This document shows, in pieces, positions 42,401 to 55,100 of a stretch of DNA of 64,000 bases. A model generated the notes under the pieces. It searched no databases. It was not told where the DNA came from and saw only the letters and a program-made list of their open reading frames with translations. The DNA comes from Sarcocystis neurona (taxonomy: Eukaryota; Apicomplexa; Conoidasida; Eucoccidiorida; Sarcocystidae), in contig KL647292.1 of NCBI GenBank assembly GCA_000727475.1, positions 4,287,132-4,351,131 on the forward strand, in the 5' to 3' direction. The position numbers and the translations under genes are program-made. Within the stretch, counting starts at the first letter, position 1. Each line of letters starts with the position of its first letter.

Positions 42401-45400
42401 ACACACATGCATGCATACATACATACACACACATATATACGCATACATATGTACATACATACATGCACGTGTATATAGTATGTGTCGATATATACTCTGT
42501 ACATATATATCTAGAGTGAAAGGTAGATACAGCTGTTACTGCCGTAGCTTTATATGTCCGTATATATGTCCACATTGTGGAACTAGGTGTAGAAAACTGC
42601 TGCGCTGCTGCGGGCGCCACGCGGGTACGGTGCTGCAGTCCTGTTGCTGTCCACGCACCAGCTGTGAGGGATAGCGGATAAGCAGCAGCAGCACCAAGAG
42701 CAGTAGCTTCTTTTTTTTCGATAGATTTGCTTTTGCTGCTGCTTCCCGTTTCGGTTCGCTACTGTTGCCGCAGCATATCTTGTAGCGCGTGCTGCTGCTG
42801 CTGCTGTTGCACCCTGTCTGTCTTCCTGCTGTGCTGCTGCAAGACGGGTGCCTCCCAGCACGTAGAAGCTGCGGGATGCTGCTGCTCTTGTTCGTCTCGC
42901 CGCTGCTGCTGCGCGCGGGCACCAGCAACACACACCCAGTCTTTTTTGCTTCTGCTGCGGCTCCTGCTGTCTCCGTCCTCCTCCTCTTCCTTCATCCCGC
43001 CTCCCTGTCGCTGCTGCTTGTTATCTTTCTTCGGGTTTCTTCACTTGTCAGCCTGTTGCTGTTCTCCTCGTCTTCCGCTGGTCTTCGCTTCCTGCTGCTC
43101 TCTCTCCGTTTCTGCTGCCCTCTCTCTGCTGCTCGGCTCAGGCCCGTGCTGGTGCTGGTGCTGCAGCCCACTTTCGCTCTTTTTTTGCGGCCGCGGATTT
43201 TCGTCCACCACATACTTCTCTGCGTACTACTGTTACCGTGGATGGTCCGCGGTCGCCTCTTCTTACATTTGGTGGCACTGCTCCGCCAGCAGCTGCTGCT
43301 CTCTCTCCGCTGCTTGCGCTGCTGGTACCGCTGTTGCTGCTAACCGCTGGTCCCGACCTCCGAGTCCTGCTGCCGCGCGGTTGTTGACAGCTCCGACAGC
43401 CGTGTTGCTGCCGTCTCCCACTGCTGACAAGCGCTGCTGCTGGCGTGTTTTTGCGGCTGCGGCTCATTTCCCCCCGCTGCTGCTGCTGTGTTCCTGCAGT
43501 TGCTGCTCATACACCCCTCCTACAACGGCTGCTACCCCCGTGTTCGTGCGGCTGCTGCCCACTTCCGCCCCTGCTGCTGCCGTGTTCCTGTGGCTGCTGC
43601 CCATTTCCCTCCCCCTGCTGCTGCCCGTCGCTACTGCTGTGTCGCTTCCGCCTCGCACGAGCAGCGCTGGGCTGCCGCGCTCTCTCCTGGTGTGCTCTTA
43701 CTGCAGCAACCAGACTGCTGCTGCTGCTTTTGCTGCCGCACCTTTTCCCTTTTAGACCCCTCCCTACCTGCCGTGTTTCTGTGCAGAACTCGCCGGCGCT
43801 TTCCTGCTGCTGCCTCCCTAGGTGGTGTAGTGGCGTCTCTCGTCTCTCTCTGTGTCTCTCTGGAAGCTCCAGGACTGCGTCTTCTCTCCACGTGCTGCTG
43901 CTGCTGCTTGATGTGCACAACACCCGCTCGACGTGTGTGTGGGGTGTGGGGGGACGGGCGCTGCAGTGTTGGGAGCGGCGGACGACGACGAAGTCCTGGG
44001 GCTGCTCGTCGGCAAAATCGGCTTCAACTTGCAGCAGCGGGCAGCGATGGAGGCCGTCATCAAGAAGACGCTGTCTCTGTTTTACGAACTGGCCTCTGGG
44101 ATGAATATCGTCCACTGCACGGACCGGTCGCCGCACCTCATAATTTCTGGCCGCCTGCTTCTGAACAACGCGACCGCCAAGTACCTTCTGCAGAACCATC
44201 GCAGCGAAGAATTCAAATTTCTGAACTACCCCGGGTCCGTCTTCTGCTCCCAGGCACACCTGTCTCTAGACATGGACAGAGAGACCAAAAGAAGCAGGGA
44301 AAAGGGGAGAGGGCAAGTCTACGGTGTTGTGTCTGTGTGTGTAGATATGCATGCCTCTGGGGGGGAGTGTATATGTATGTGTGTATGTGTGTGTGTGTCT
44401 CCATATATACAGAGAGGGAGAGAGCAGCGTGTGTAAATACGGGCACGCTTGTGTCTCTGTGTATATGTATGTATGTCTGTATAAATGCGGCTATGTGTAT
44501 ATGTGTGTGTGTGTACATGCATATTTGTGTATACTTACATATACGTGGAGACGAGACAGAGAGACACAGGGAGACGCGTATGTCTGTATGTACATATGTA
44601 CATGGAGACAAAGAGACGGAGAGGCAGGGAGAGGCAAGTATTCATATAGATATATCTGGCGAGGGAGAGGGAGGGCGGCGCATGTATTCAGATATATATG
44701 TGGTGGTGTCTTTCTTCCACACATCTGTGTTAGATCCCACACACTTTTTCATAGATATGTACGTGTATATCTTTGCGAGTGAGCAGCAGATTCCCAGAGT
44801 TCGTTTGCTGTTTGTTCGTCGCTCTCTCTGTTCGCTCGGTCTCTCTTCGTTTTTCGACAGGGGCAGCACGACCGCCGTGATCGTCTCTACCTGCATGCTG
44901 GAAGTTTGTCCGTCTCCTGCTTTTTCCTCCTTTTTTCCGCCGCTACGTGCTTTTTTGCCCCTGCGGCTGCTGTGCTGCGGGTCCCGTCTCCCTGCTGTCT
45001 CACAGATACGGCAAGTACCGGACGACATATTACTTCACTCTGGCGAAGCTGCTGTTCCTGGGCATGGGGGGCAATGTGAACAGCCAGCAGTGCGTCGAGA
45101 AATTTGAGACATTCATGCTGCCGATGAGGAACGTTTTCGATCAGCTGCAGCAGCAAGCCGCAGGCGGAGCGAATATTCAGGCCCTGCGCTCTCCGGAGTG
45201 CAAGCAGCCTCTGGTCGGTCTCATCCGGGATCTGCGGTACGTACATCTTCCCGTGTCACGGCAGCAGCAGCACAAGATAAAGAAGGTGAAGAAGAACCGC
45301 CAGAGCAGCACAGAGCAGCAGAAGACACAGAAGAAGAACCGCCAAAACACCAGCAGCAGAGGAGAAAGAAGAAGAACACCTGCCACAGCAGCACCAGCAG

Positions 45401-46141
45401 CAGCCACCGAAGATTAAGAACCGCCACCGCCACAGCAGCAGCAGCAACAGAAGAAGAACCACCAAAGCAGCCGCAGCAGGAGGAACAGAAGAGCCGCAGC
45501 AGAGGCAGAAGAAGACGCAGCAGAGCAGGAGGAGCAGTAGCACCAGAAGGGCAGCAGCAGAAAAAGCAGAGCCAGCAAAGCAGGAGGAGAAGCAGCAGCA
45601 GGATAAGGGAAGAAAAAGAAGAAAGAGGAGAGCACAGCAGGGGGAGGATCAGCAGCAGCAGCAGAGAGGAAGACGACCGAAGAAGAGTCGGCGTCTGTTC
45701 TCGTTGCTGTGTGCCACACACAACAGCTATCTTCGCGACTCTTCTTCTCTTCATCTGGAGCACTTCCCCTTGTTTCTTCTGTCAAACAAAGAGACGTCTA
45801 TTCAGAAAGAGACGGAGGAAGAGAAGGAGTGCGGTTATTGTCTTCTCTTCCCGGTGGCTGTATAGTGTGCACAGACATACACACACAAACGTGTATATGT
45901 CTGTGGAAAGGACCGAGTAAATCTTCTTTTTTGTGTGTGTGCGTGAGAAACGGAGACAAGACGTATTGGAAGAAGAAAGGCATGCACAGAATTTCTCTCT
46001 CGCCTGGCCAGGAGAGAAGCACGCCACCGCCGTGTGCGCCCGCGCATGCAGCCGCTGCTCAAACAGACGCGTGTCTCGCGGAGAGCCCCGTGCTGCCATA
46101 TGCCCCAAGCAACTATACAGACCCCTTACATATACACGTAT

Positions 46142-46175
<34 letters not shown>

Positions 46176-49100
46176 GGATATAATATATACTGTATATACG
46201 GTATATGTATATGCTCACAGCCACTAGATATATATATATATATATGTGTATGTATGTGTATATATAGATTATATTCATGTATGTGTGTATATATAGAATA
46301 CACACATATATGTGGACGAGTGACTACATAAGAGTATATATCTATTAAGGACCTTTCTGTTGCGTGGACGTGTTGGCAAACACGCTGTCTACATGCACAC
46401 GTGTAGATAGATAGGCACGAAGTGTGGTCTGTTTATACGTTTATATTTCCGTATTCCTATCAAAAGCTTCCAAAGTCCTTTCAGCACGCATGTATCTATA
46501 CACGCGTATCTCTCCGTATAAATGCATATCAGTTGTGTGTGGATGTGTTTTCTGAGATTAAGAAAGAGAGGAAATTCCTTCGAGAGAGGTGAACTGCAAG
46601 AGAGAGGCAAATAGAAAAGAGAGCCCCCGTCTATCCATACATACACGTATATGAGATTGTCTCGGGGGGTGTGGGTGTGTAGGAGTGTTCACTGAGAAAA
46701 CTACAGCATATAGACATACAATGATAAATGTCTGTTTTGGTGTGAATGTGTGGACAAATATGCGTACTGCAGTCCTATGTATATAGCATATACATATACC
46801 GTATATATAGTATATATTATATCCTAATATATATATATATATATGCATGTATATACGTGTATGTGTAAGGGATCTGTATCTCTCTTGTGTACGAGAAATA
46901 GAACACACATATATAGAGAGAGAGATACAGATATATGGGGATATGAGATTATGTATATATCAATAGAATATTGTTTATAGATGTATCTTTCTCTCTATCC
47001 GTCTGGCTCTCCCTCTATATATATGTAACGTGTGTGTCTGTATGTGTGTATGAACGTATGGATGTGTGGATGTATGGATGGATGTATATAAGGTTGTGTA
47101 TATATATATATATCGCTTTTTTGTATGTGAGTGTTTTGTGTTTACTGAGAGGTGGCACGCATATATATATAAAAGTATGTGTATATGAATGTATGTATGT
47201 GTGTGTGTGTATGTGTAGAGAGGTGCTTGCTGAGAGTCTGTGTGAGAGTTTTGTGTGAGCGTTGTTGCTGTTGCAGAGGGATTTGTATGGCGTGCAGCAC
47301 GAGCGAGGCGTACTGCATTTTTTTTAGTTGGCTGGTGAACAAACCCAAGCAGCCGACGCAGTCGAGAGTGAGTTTTCTGTCGCTCTCTTCTTCAAGTCAG
47401 CAGTCGACGACGGCTCTACATGTGCTCTCGCCTGTGTCTGTCTCTCTCTATATATGTACACATATCTACATATATATATGTAGACGTGGAAGCGGCGGCG
47501 AAGACTCTGGGGGGCATTTCTCTTTGCTGTGCTCTCATGTGGGTGGAGGCCGACGACGCAGCGAGGATTGGCCGCGGCGCGCCTGCGTCCCTTTCTTGTT
47601 CCTCCCTTCTTCTGTTCACCTACTCACTTTCCTGCATGTGCGCAAGCGTACTACAGGAAGATCCACACGCTCACATACATACATATATGTACATGCCCTT
47701 GTACGTATGTGTCTATATGCAGATGTGGATAGATAGGTGTATGTGTTTGTATATTCATTCGTATATATATATATATATGTGTGCCTTTGTCGTCTGCGTA
47801 TATATGGCACATATGTATAGATCTGAACGGGAAGAGAAGCTGGTGGTTTGCATGCGCTCCGTCGGGGGCCTTCGTATCGTGTGGAAGCGGCATGCAGCAG
47901 CCAAGTATCTCCGTGGAGGGGCACGTGTGTGTCTGCGTCGATATATATGTAGAGCCGCGCAGCAGCAGAGGTTCGAGGGTGAAGCGTCGTCGAGCGAGAC
48001 GGCTGTCTCCGTCTCCGTCTCCGTCGGCCCGTCTCGGCGAGAAGCCGGGGCACACCGGGGGGACACGTACCACCATATATGTGTGTGTTGGAGTGTCTAC
48101 TGTCTGCGTGTATATATACGTCTGTGTGTGTGGACGTAGAGCGAGACAGCTTCTTCCTCGTATAGAGAAGCGTGTACGTGGTTCTGTACCATATACACAT
48201 ATGTAGCCGTGTATACACGTGGTCACCTGTCTATACACGTATATATAATACACACATGTAGGTGTATATATATGTGTGTGTGTATGGGATAGTTCAGTAC
48301 ATTTGTGGCACTATTTGTGGAGAAACCCGGCAGTTGGATATATATGAATACGTACATATACGTGTATATCTATGCGTGTTTATATAATATACATATGTAG
48401 GTGGACATATATACATACATACGTATGGGATGGTCCACTACGTACGCGATAGTCGTATGTATGTCCTTCCAGCCGGTTTCTCTCTGTATATATATATATA
48501 TATATACGTATGTGTCTATATATGTATATATAATATACATACACGTACACATATATACGTACATGTGTGTATGTGTATGTGGTATGGTCCAGTTCATACA
48601 CGCGTGGTACTCATCATTGTGTGCACCCAGCAGTCTAATATGTATATGTATACGTATATATATATATATATATGCATATATGTAATATACACGCCTGTAA
48701 ATATGTACATATATATGTGCAGTTAGATGTATGGGATGATTCAGTACATACGTGGAGCTCACATGTGTGTACACCCAGCAGTTCAATTAATACACATATA
48801 TGTACACATGTGTATCCCTATATGTACGTATATATGTATCTATATATCTGTATGATATATACGTATATATATGCTGTGAGCAGCCAGCAGTTCAGTAAAC
48901 AGTATATGTATATATGCGTAGCCGTATATGTACGTATATATCTATATGTTTTTATCATATATATATATATATACACGCATATATAAATTTATACACACGC
49001 GTACACTCAGGAGTTCAATACGTATGTGCACATATGTATATCCGATAGTGAAGTGGCTGTAATATAGATATATATATATATGTGTATATATACACATATA

Positions 49101-52100
49101 TATATCTCTATGTACACGTGTGTGACGTACACAGCTGTACATAAATATCTACGTGCATCCGAATCTGTGTACCCTATATAACACATATATGTATATATAG
49201 GTACCCCCAAGAGTACAACATATATATGTGTATATCCGTATATGGGCGCATATATCCATCTGTATCATATATATATGTATGTCTACTCTGAGCAATTCAG
49301 TATATATGTATACCCATATATATATGTATATGTGTAGAATATGTAGATGTAGAAACATATGTATATGTATATTTGCAGCTTTTGTGGAGCGTGTGATTGT
49401 TACTGGGCTCCATACAGCGTTGGTCAGTTTGTTGACGCGAAGTTCTTCCGCAAGTGAGGAAGTTTGTCGTGGGGGAAAAGAGGGGGAAGCGGGGGAGATT
49501 TTCTTCGTAGCAGGGTGTGGAACTGCACAGAAAATTGTCGCAGCATCTGCACCCGACCTACACGTATATCGCGAGAGTCAGACGCATATATATTCCCATA
49601 TATACGCAGATGTATACGCACATACATATATATATATATGTGTATTTCCCTCTCTCTGTCTCTCTGTGTCCGTTTCTTCACAACGGTGCTGCTGTGCCCC
49701 GCGTCTCTGTTTTGTCGCCTGCCCTTCCTGTCCTCCGCACTTCTTCTTGGTGTGCGCGTCTCCCCCCCCCGGCAGTCTCCCCCGTGTCTCGTCTCCCCGT
49801 CTCCTGTCTCCCCGTCTCCCCGTGTCTCTCTGTGTGTGGCTGGCCTCCCTTGTTGTCCTCTCCTCAGTTTGCTGCGTCACCGTTCTGTTCGTCGTCGGTG
49901 CCGCGCTTCGGCCCTCCCCTTCACAGACCTTTTAATGTTTCCCCCTTTCCGTGGGTTTCTCTGTGTGTCTCTGTCTTTCGCTCTCTTTTGTCTCCGCTGG
50001 GGCGCAGATCCAAATTTTCACGTGGGCAGCAGATGTTTGGTGGAGCGACAGCGAAGTCGCAGTGCCCCTGCTGAAGTTCATGGCGGAGTTCGTGCATAAC
50101 CGGGGGCAACGAATAACGTTCGACCAGTCTTCCGCCAACGGCATTCTCCTCTTCAAGGAGGTTTCTTCCATCTTAATCACTTACGGGAAAAGGTAAGGAA
50201 CTCGTCCCCTCTCTGTCAGCCTTTCTCGGGGAGAAACTTCCTCTCTTAATCTCGCGCAGTGTCTCTCTGTGTCTCTCCTCGACACACACGCAAGAGAAGG
50301 GCAGGGACACTTTTCTGCTGTCTCGTCTCTCAGGCAGATGCACTTCTTCTCCGTCGTGGGGAAGTCTTTCGTCTGGCGTATAGAGGCCCCTTCTCTCTCT
50401 CTGTATGTGTGTGTGTTGGTCTCCTCTCCGTCGTGTAGCTGCGTGTCTTCTTCGCAGAGAAATTTCTCCCACTTTCCAGGAAGGTGGGAAGCACTCCTTT
50501 CGCAGTCTCTCGCTTCCCGTCTCAACCCTTGCCATATTCTCCCAGCTAGTAGCTGCAGGTCTCCTTCTCCCGTAGAAGAGACGCTTTCCTTCGTAGTTCC
50601 TTCTCGCCTGCTCTTCACAAGCAGCTCTCCTTCTCTTCGAAACGAGTATTTCTTCCAGTGTGTGAAGACCCGCCTCTCACCCGGCTGGTTCCCTGGCAGC
50701 TCCACTTCTCAAAGTTTTCTCGTGTTGAAGGAAAACTTCTCTTGCTCTCGCTTTTGCGGAAGTCTTCTCTGATGAGAAAAAACCCGTCTCCTTCGTACTC
50801 GCAGTCTCTCTGCTTTCTCTTTGCCCCCCTTGGCGCCGTCCCTTCTTTTTACGGAAGTCTCTTCTGGGAAGGAAGCCCTCTCTCTCTGAAGATAACTTCA
50901 TCTCTTCGTCCCAGGCAAACTTTTTCATTTGATGGACTGGCGCAAAGTGGGCAAAAAACACTCTTCTCCCCGGGCTTTCTGTCAATCTCTTCCTCTCCAT
51001 CATCAAACGTGTCTCTTCTTTCGCCTACTACTTTCGTGTCGTCTCAATAAAAGGGAGAAATAGAGAAAGAGAGAAAGAACGGCGACTTCCCCTCTTCAGA
51101 AATAACGGCGATTCCCCTCTCTAGAAAGAACGGCTTCTTCCTGTCTCTCTCTTCTCTTCCTATCTTCTTCTGTCTTCCTCTTTCTGTTTCTCTTATAGTC
51201 TCCCACACTGCCCACATGACTGCCGCTGCTGTGCCGCTGTTATCTTCACCTACATATCTGCAGCTGTGCATGTTGGTAGGCACTAGTAGCAGTGGTCGCA
51301 GTGGTGAAGGTATGGTGTGGAGAGGAGAAATTTTGCCCGCGGACGGGCGCTTGCGGCGCATGCAGCAAAAATCTTCTCAACTCGGTCCGGCAAGGGGAGA
51401 AGGGGGGGGGAGGGGGGTCTTATAGTAGAAAAGAGAGTCGTTCTCTACGTCCGCCTCTGTCTCCCGTGTGCAACAACAGGAGTGGATTTTCTCAATAATC
51501 TTTTGCGTATTTTCCCTATTCTGTGCGTCACCGGCTTTGAATTTGAAGCTGCTACCTCCTCTTTACTTCTTCTTTTTGATCTTCATCTTCTACTTTTCCT
51601 CGTCTTTGTGTCGACCGAGTATGTCAACAAGTGCTGCTACTGCTGCTCTGTGTTTGTTGTCTGTGTCTGGCAATTGCTGCTGTTGTGTGTTGTGTCTGGC
51701 TGTGGCGTTTGATGCTGCTGCTGCTGTTGCTCTGTGTTGTCTCTCCGTGGCGGTTGCTGCTGCTGCTGCTGTTGCTGCAGAATTTTGGAGAAGCAAGATT
51801 TCCGCGACCCGTACAAGGAGAAGTACAAGGGCCTGGCAGTGGCTTTAGAGATGTTTAGCCGTGCCCTCAACGGAAATTACGTCAACTTTGGCGTTTTTGA
51901 TTTGTACGGGGATGGGGCGTTGGACAACGCGCTGAAACTGGCGCTTGGCATGTGTCTGGCCATTCCTGATGAAGGTCAGCCGCGAGGGCCCTGCGGCAGA
52001 GAAGAAAGAAATGGGGGGCAGGAAAGGAAGAGAACACAGGAAAGAAGTCCGCGAGAAAGGGCAGCAGGAGGGAGGAATGTCACAGAGGCAAAGACGAAAC

Positions 52101-55100
52101 GAGAAATCCCGAGGGGAAGAAGCACCAGCAACGGGGGGGGCCCTAGCAAAGAGAAAAAAGAAGAGGAAAATCAGGGCGGGGAAGGGGCGGGGGGGAGGGG
52201 CGACGAAGAGAGGAGAAGGGAGAATGTAGACAAGAAGCTTGACATACGTGCTTGGGCTGGGCAAGGATCTGCAGGTTCGCGCGTGTGTGCCGTTTCGTGT
52301 GTTGTAGGGAGACGAGACAGAGAGGGAGGTGGGTAGGGGAGACGAACAGAAGGGGAAAAGAGGGGAGACAAGAAGAAGAGAATCAACAGCAAAAGCGAGA
52401 GGGGGGGGGGGAAGGGGCCGGATAGTCCACCAGCAAGATGAAGAAGAAGAGGCGGTCAGCACTACGGGGAGCAGACGAGAAGGGAGAGGAAGTCAGCGCG
52501 AAGGAAGTGGCGCGAAGAGGAAGAGGAGGTCCCCCGGGAAACCGCGAAGAAGAGGAAAAATCTGAAGAGAAAGGAGATGAAGATTTGGTCGCAATATATA
52601 CGTGGACGAGGGTGTGTACGCGTATACATGGGCCTATTTGTGTGTCTGCACCTGTCTTTCTCTCTCTTTTCCGGCCTGCAAAGGTGTGTGGATATATGCC
52701 AGTTTGGGACCACACATACTTCCCTGTTCTCCCTTCTCTCCCGAACTATATATATATATGTATGTATGCCGGGCTGTGTGTGTGTGTGTGAATAGACGTC
52801 TTCCTCTGCTGTCCCCTCTCAGTCATTTGTATAGCGAGTGTGTGAGTATACCCATTTCTTTCTGTCTCTCTATCGGTGTGTCTCTGTCTCTGTGTGTATA
52901 TATGTGTAAGTATATATATATGTATATACACACACGTAAACGTATACATATATGTATGATATGTATCTGTGGGGGAGTGTATGAGCACACCTATACACAT
53001 ATAGATATGATATGTATCTGTGGGCGAGTGTATGAGCATACGTATATATATATATATGATATGTATCTTTGCGAATGTGTGAACGTACGTATACATATGT
53101 AAGTAATATATGTATCTGTGGGAATGTGTGAGCATACTTATACATCTATAAGTAATATATGTATTTGTGAGAATGTATGAGGATACGTGTTCGTCTGTGT
53201 CTTCCTGGGAGGACCTTTTCGAAGAGCAGCGTGCGTGTGTATGCATGCGGACATGCACGTCGTGTGGAGACGTGTTTTGCGTCTCAAGAAAAGTGAGAGA
53301 AAGAAGCGAGCGAGGAAGAGAGAGAATCAGAGAAGTAAATCTCCGACTTTTCGCCTTCGCCTGTCGTGCAAGAGTTTCGGTCTACGTGGCGCGTGTCTCT
53401 GTGTCTCTGCTTGACGATATCCTTCGCAGATTTGCAGGCCTACGTGCGGTCGTTGAAGCCGTTCTATTCCTTCCTCGATCTTGCCACGAAAAACTTCATG
53501 CCACAGGTAGGAGACGTTCCCTTTTTTTCTTCTTTTTGATCTTCTCCTCCATACGTTTGTCTCGTCTCTTCGCTACGTCTTTTTTGGGGTCTCTTTTTTC
53601 TTGTGTGCTGCCCGCGTCCACGTATTCCCCTCTATGCCCCCTTCCCACCCCCCACGCTTGCGCTCCTCCTCTCTTTCGAAGGCCGCTTTCTTCTTCGTTT
53701 TTGTGCCCACTTGTGTACGTGTCTCCATATGTACGTGTCTCTCTCTGCATGTGTGTGCGTCTGTGTCTCTGTTTTTCCTCATTTGGGCGCTGCTGCAAAT
53801 CTTCCTGTCTCGCGTCCTCGCCCGTCGGGGGGTCCTTCTGTCTCCTCCGTGTCGCTGTCTCCGTCTGTGCGGATCTTTCTTTTCCCCCGAAAAGAGTCGC
53901 TCTTCTTCTTCTCCAGAGTTTGCTGGGACAACTCTTAGGGAAGAGACGCAGGCACGTTGCGACGGGGCGAGGAGGGGGGAGGAGAGCGACTGTGGAAGGG
54001 CGGCGGTCTTTTTTTTTTGACAATGCGGTGACGGTCCGGCGCCTTCTCTCTGTCTCCATCTCTCTCTGTGTGTTTCTCGTGGAGCCACCGTCGTTTGGGG
54101 GGCGCGGGGGTGAAGAATATGTCCTCGTCAGTTCTTCCCGCACGTATCCGTCGCGGAGACAATCCGCAGCAGCAGACGAGGGCCTGTCCCGCCGTGGCGT
54201 CTCCTCTGTTGTTGTCGGACGTCGCGTTTCCATGTTTTTGCGCCTGTGCTCAGTGCTCCGCCTTGCAGCCCCCAGGAGGGGGGAAATTTTTGCATGCGCA
54301 CACGGCTCGTACACACGAAGACGCACGTGCTGTCTCTTCTTCTTCTTCTTCCTCGTCTGTTCTCCGACTTTTGCGCGCTCGCCTGCTTTCTCTGCATACA
54401 TGTAGATCCATGTGTGTATTTGACTTCCTTTGTAGAGAGAGACAACTCAAACATACTTCTGTATCTGCCTGCCCGTCTATTCATCTGCACATGAATGTCT
54501 ACACTTTTTCCTCCCTACACATACATGTATACGGGTGATCACTCATATGTATATATATGGGTGTGTTTGTACAGTTTTCCTGTGTACGCGTGGATATCTA
54601 CATTTCTTTCACCGTTTACATGTGTATACGTGTGATTCTCCATCCCAGCATATATATGTGTAGTCTCCCTGTGTACGCTCATTTACCTTCTTACTGTCAC
54701 AAATCTGCGTCTTTAAAGAGAAAGATCTGGCGTTCACCCTGTGCATAGAGATGTTCGCTGCGATGTAGAGAGGAGAACATACGAGACACTCTGCCTGCTG
54801 TCTGGGCCTCTCTCCCGCCGTGTTGTCCAGCAGCAGCTGCTGCTGTATCTCCCCCTGCGTTTCTGCTGCTGCTGTGTTCTGCCGGTGGCGCAGACGACTG
54901 CTGTGTCTTCGGTTGCTGCTGCTGCTGCTGCTTTTCTGCTGTCTCCGCTATGTGGATCCCCAGCACTAGGAGGAGACCACGAAAGAAAAGTGAAGAGCGT
55001 GAACACTTCTTCTTCTTCCTTTTCTCCCTCCGCTTCGTTTTCTTCTTCTGTTCCCGTCTCTTCCGTCTTCTCCCGTCACTTATTCGTGCTTTCCCCGTCT

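Noticed and set aside
42727..45107. Long Cys/Leu-rich + frames in XPO7 intron 4 and across exon 5
   Set aside because: Exons 4 and 5 join in phase without them. Cys/Leu richness is the wrong-frame reading of CTG repeats.
53167..54405. 412-codon + frame
   Set aside because: It overlaps XPO7 exon 10 in the same region, but only 77 bases there match the family. The remainder is pyrimidine-rich intron.
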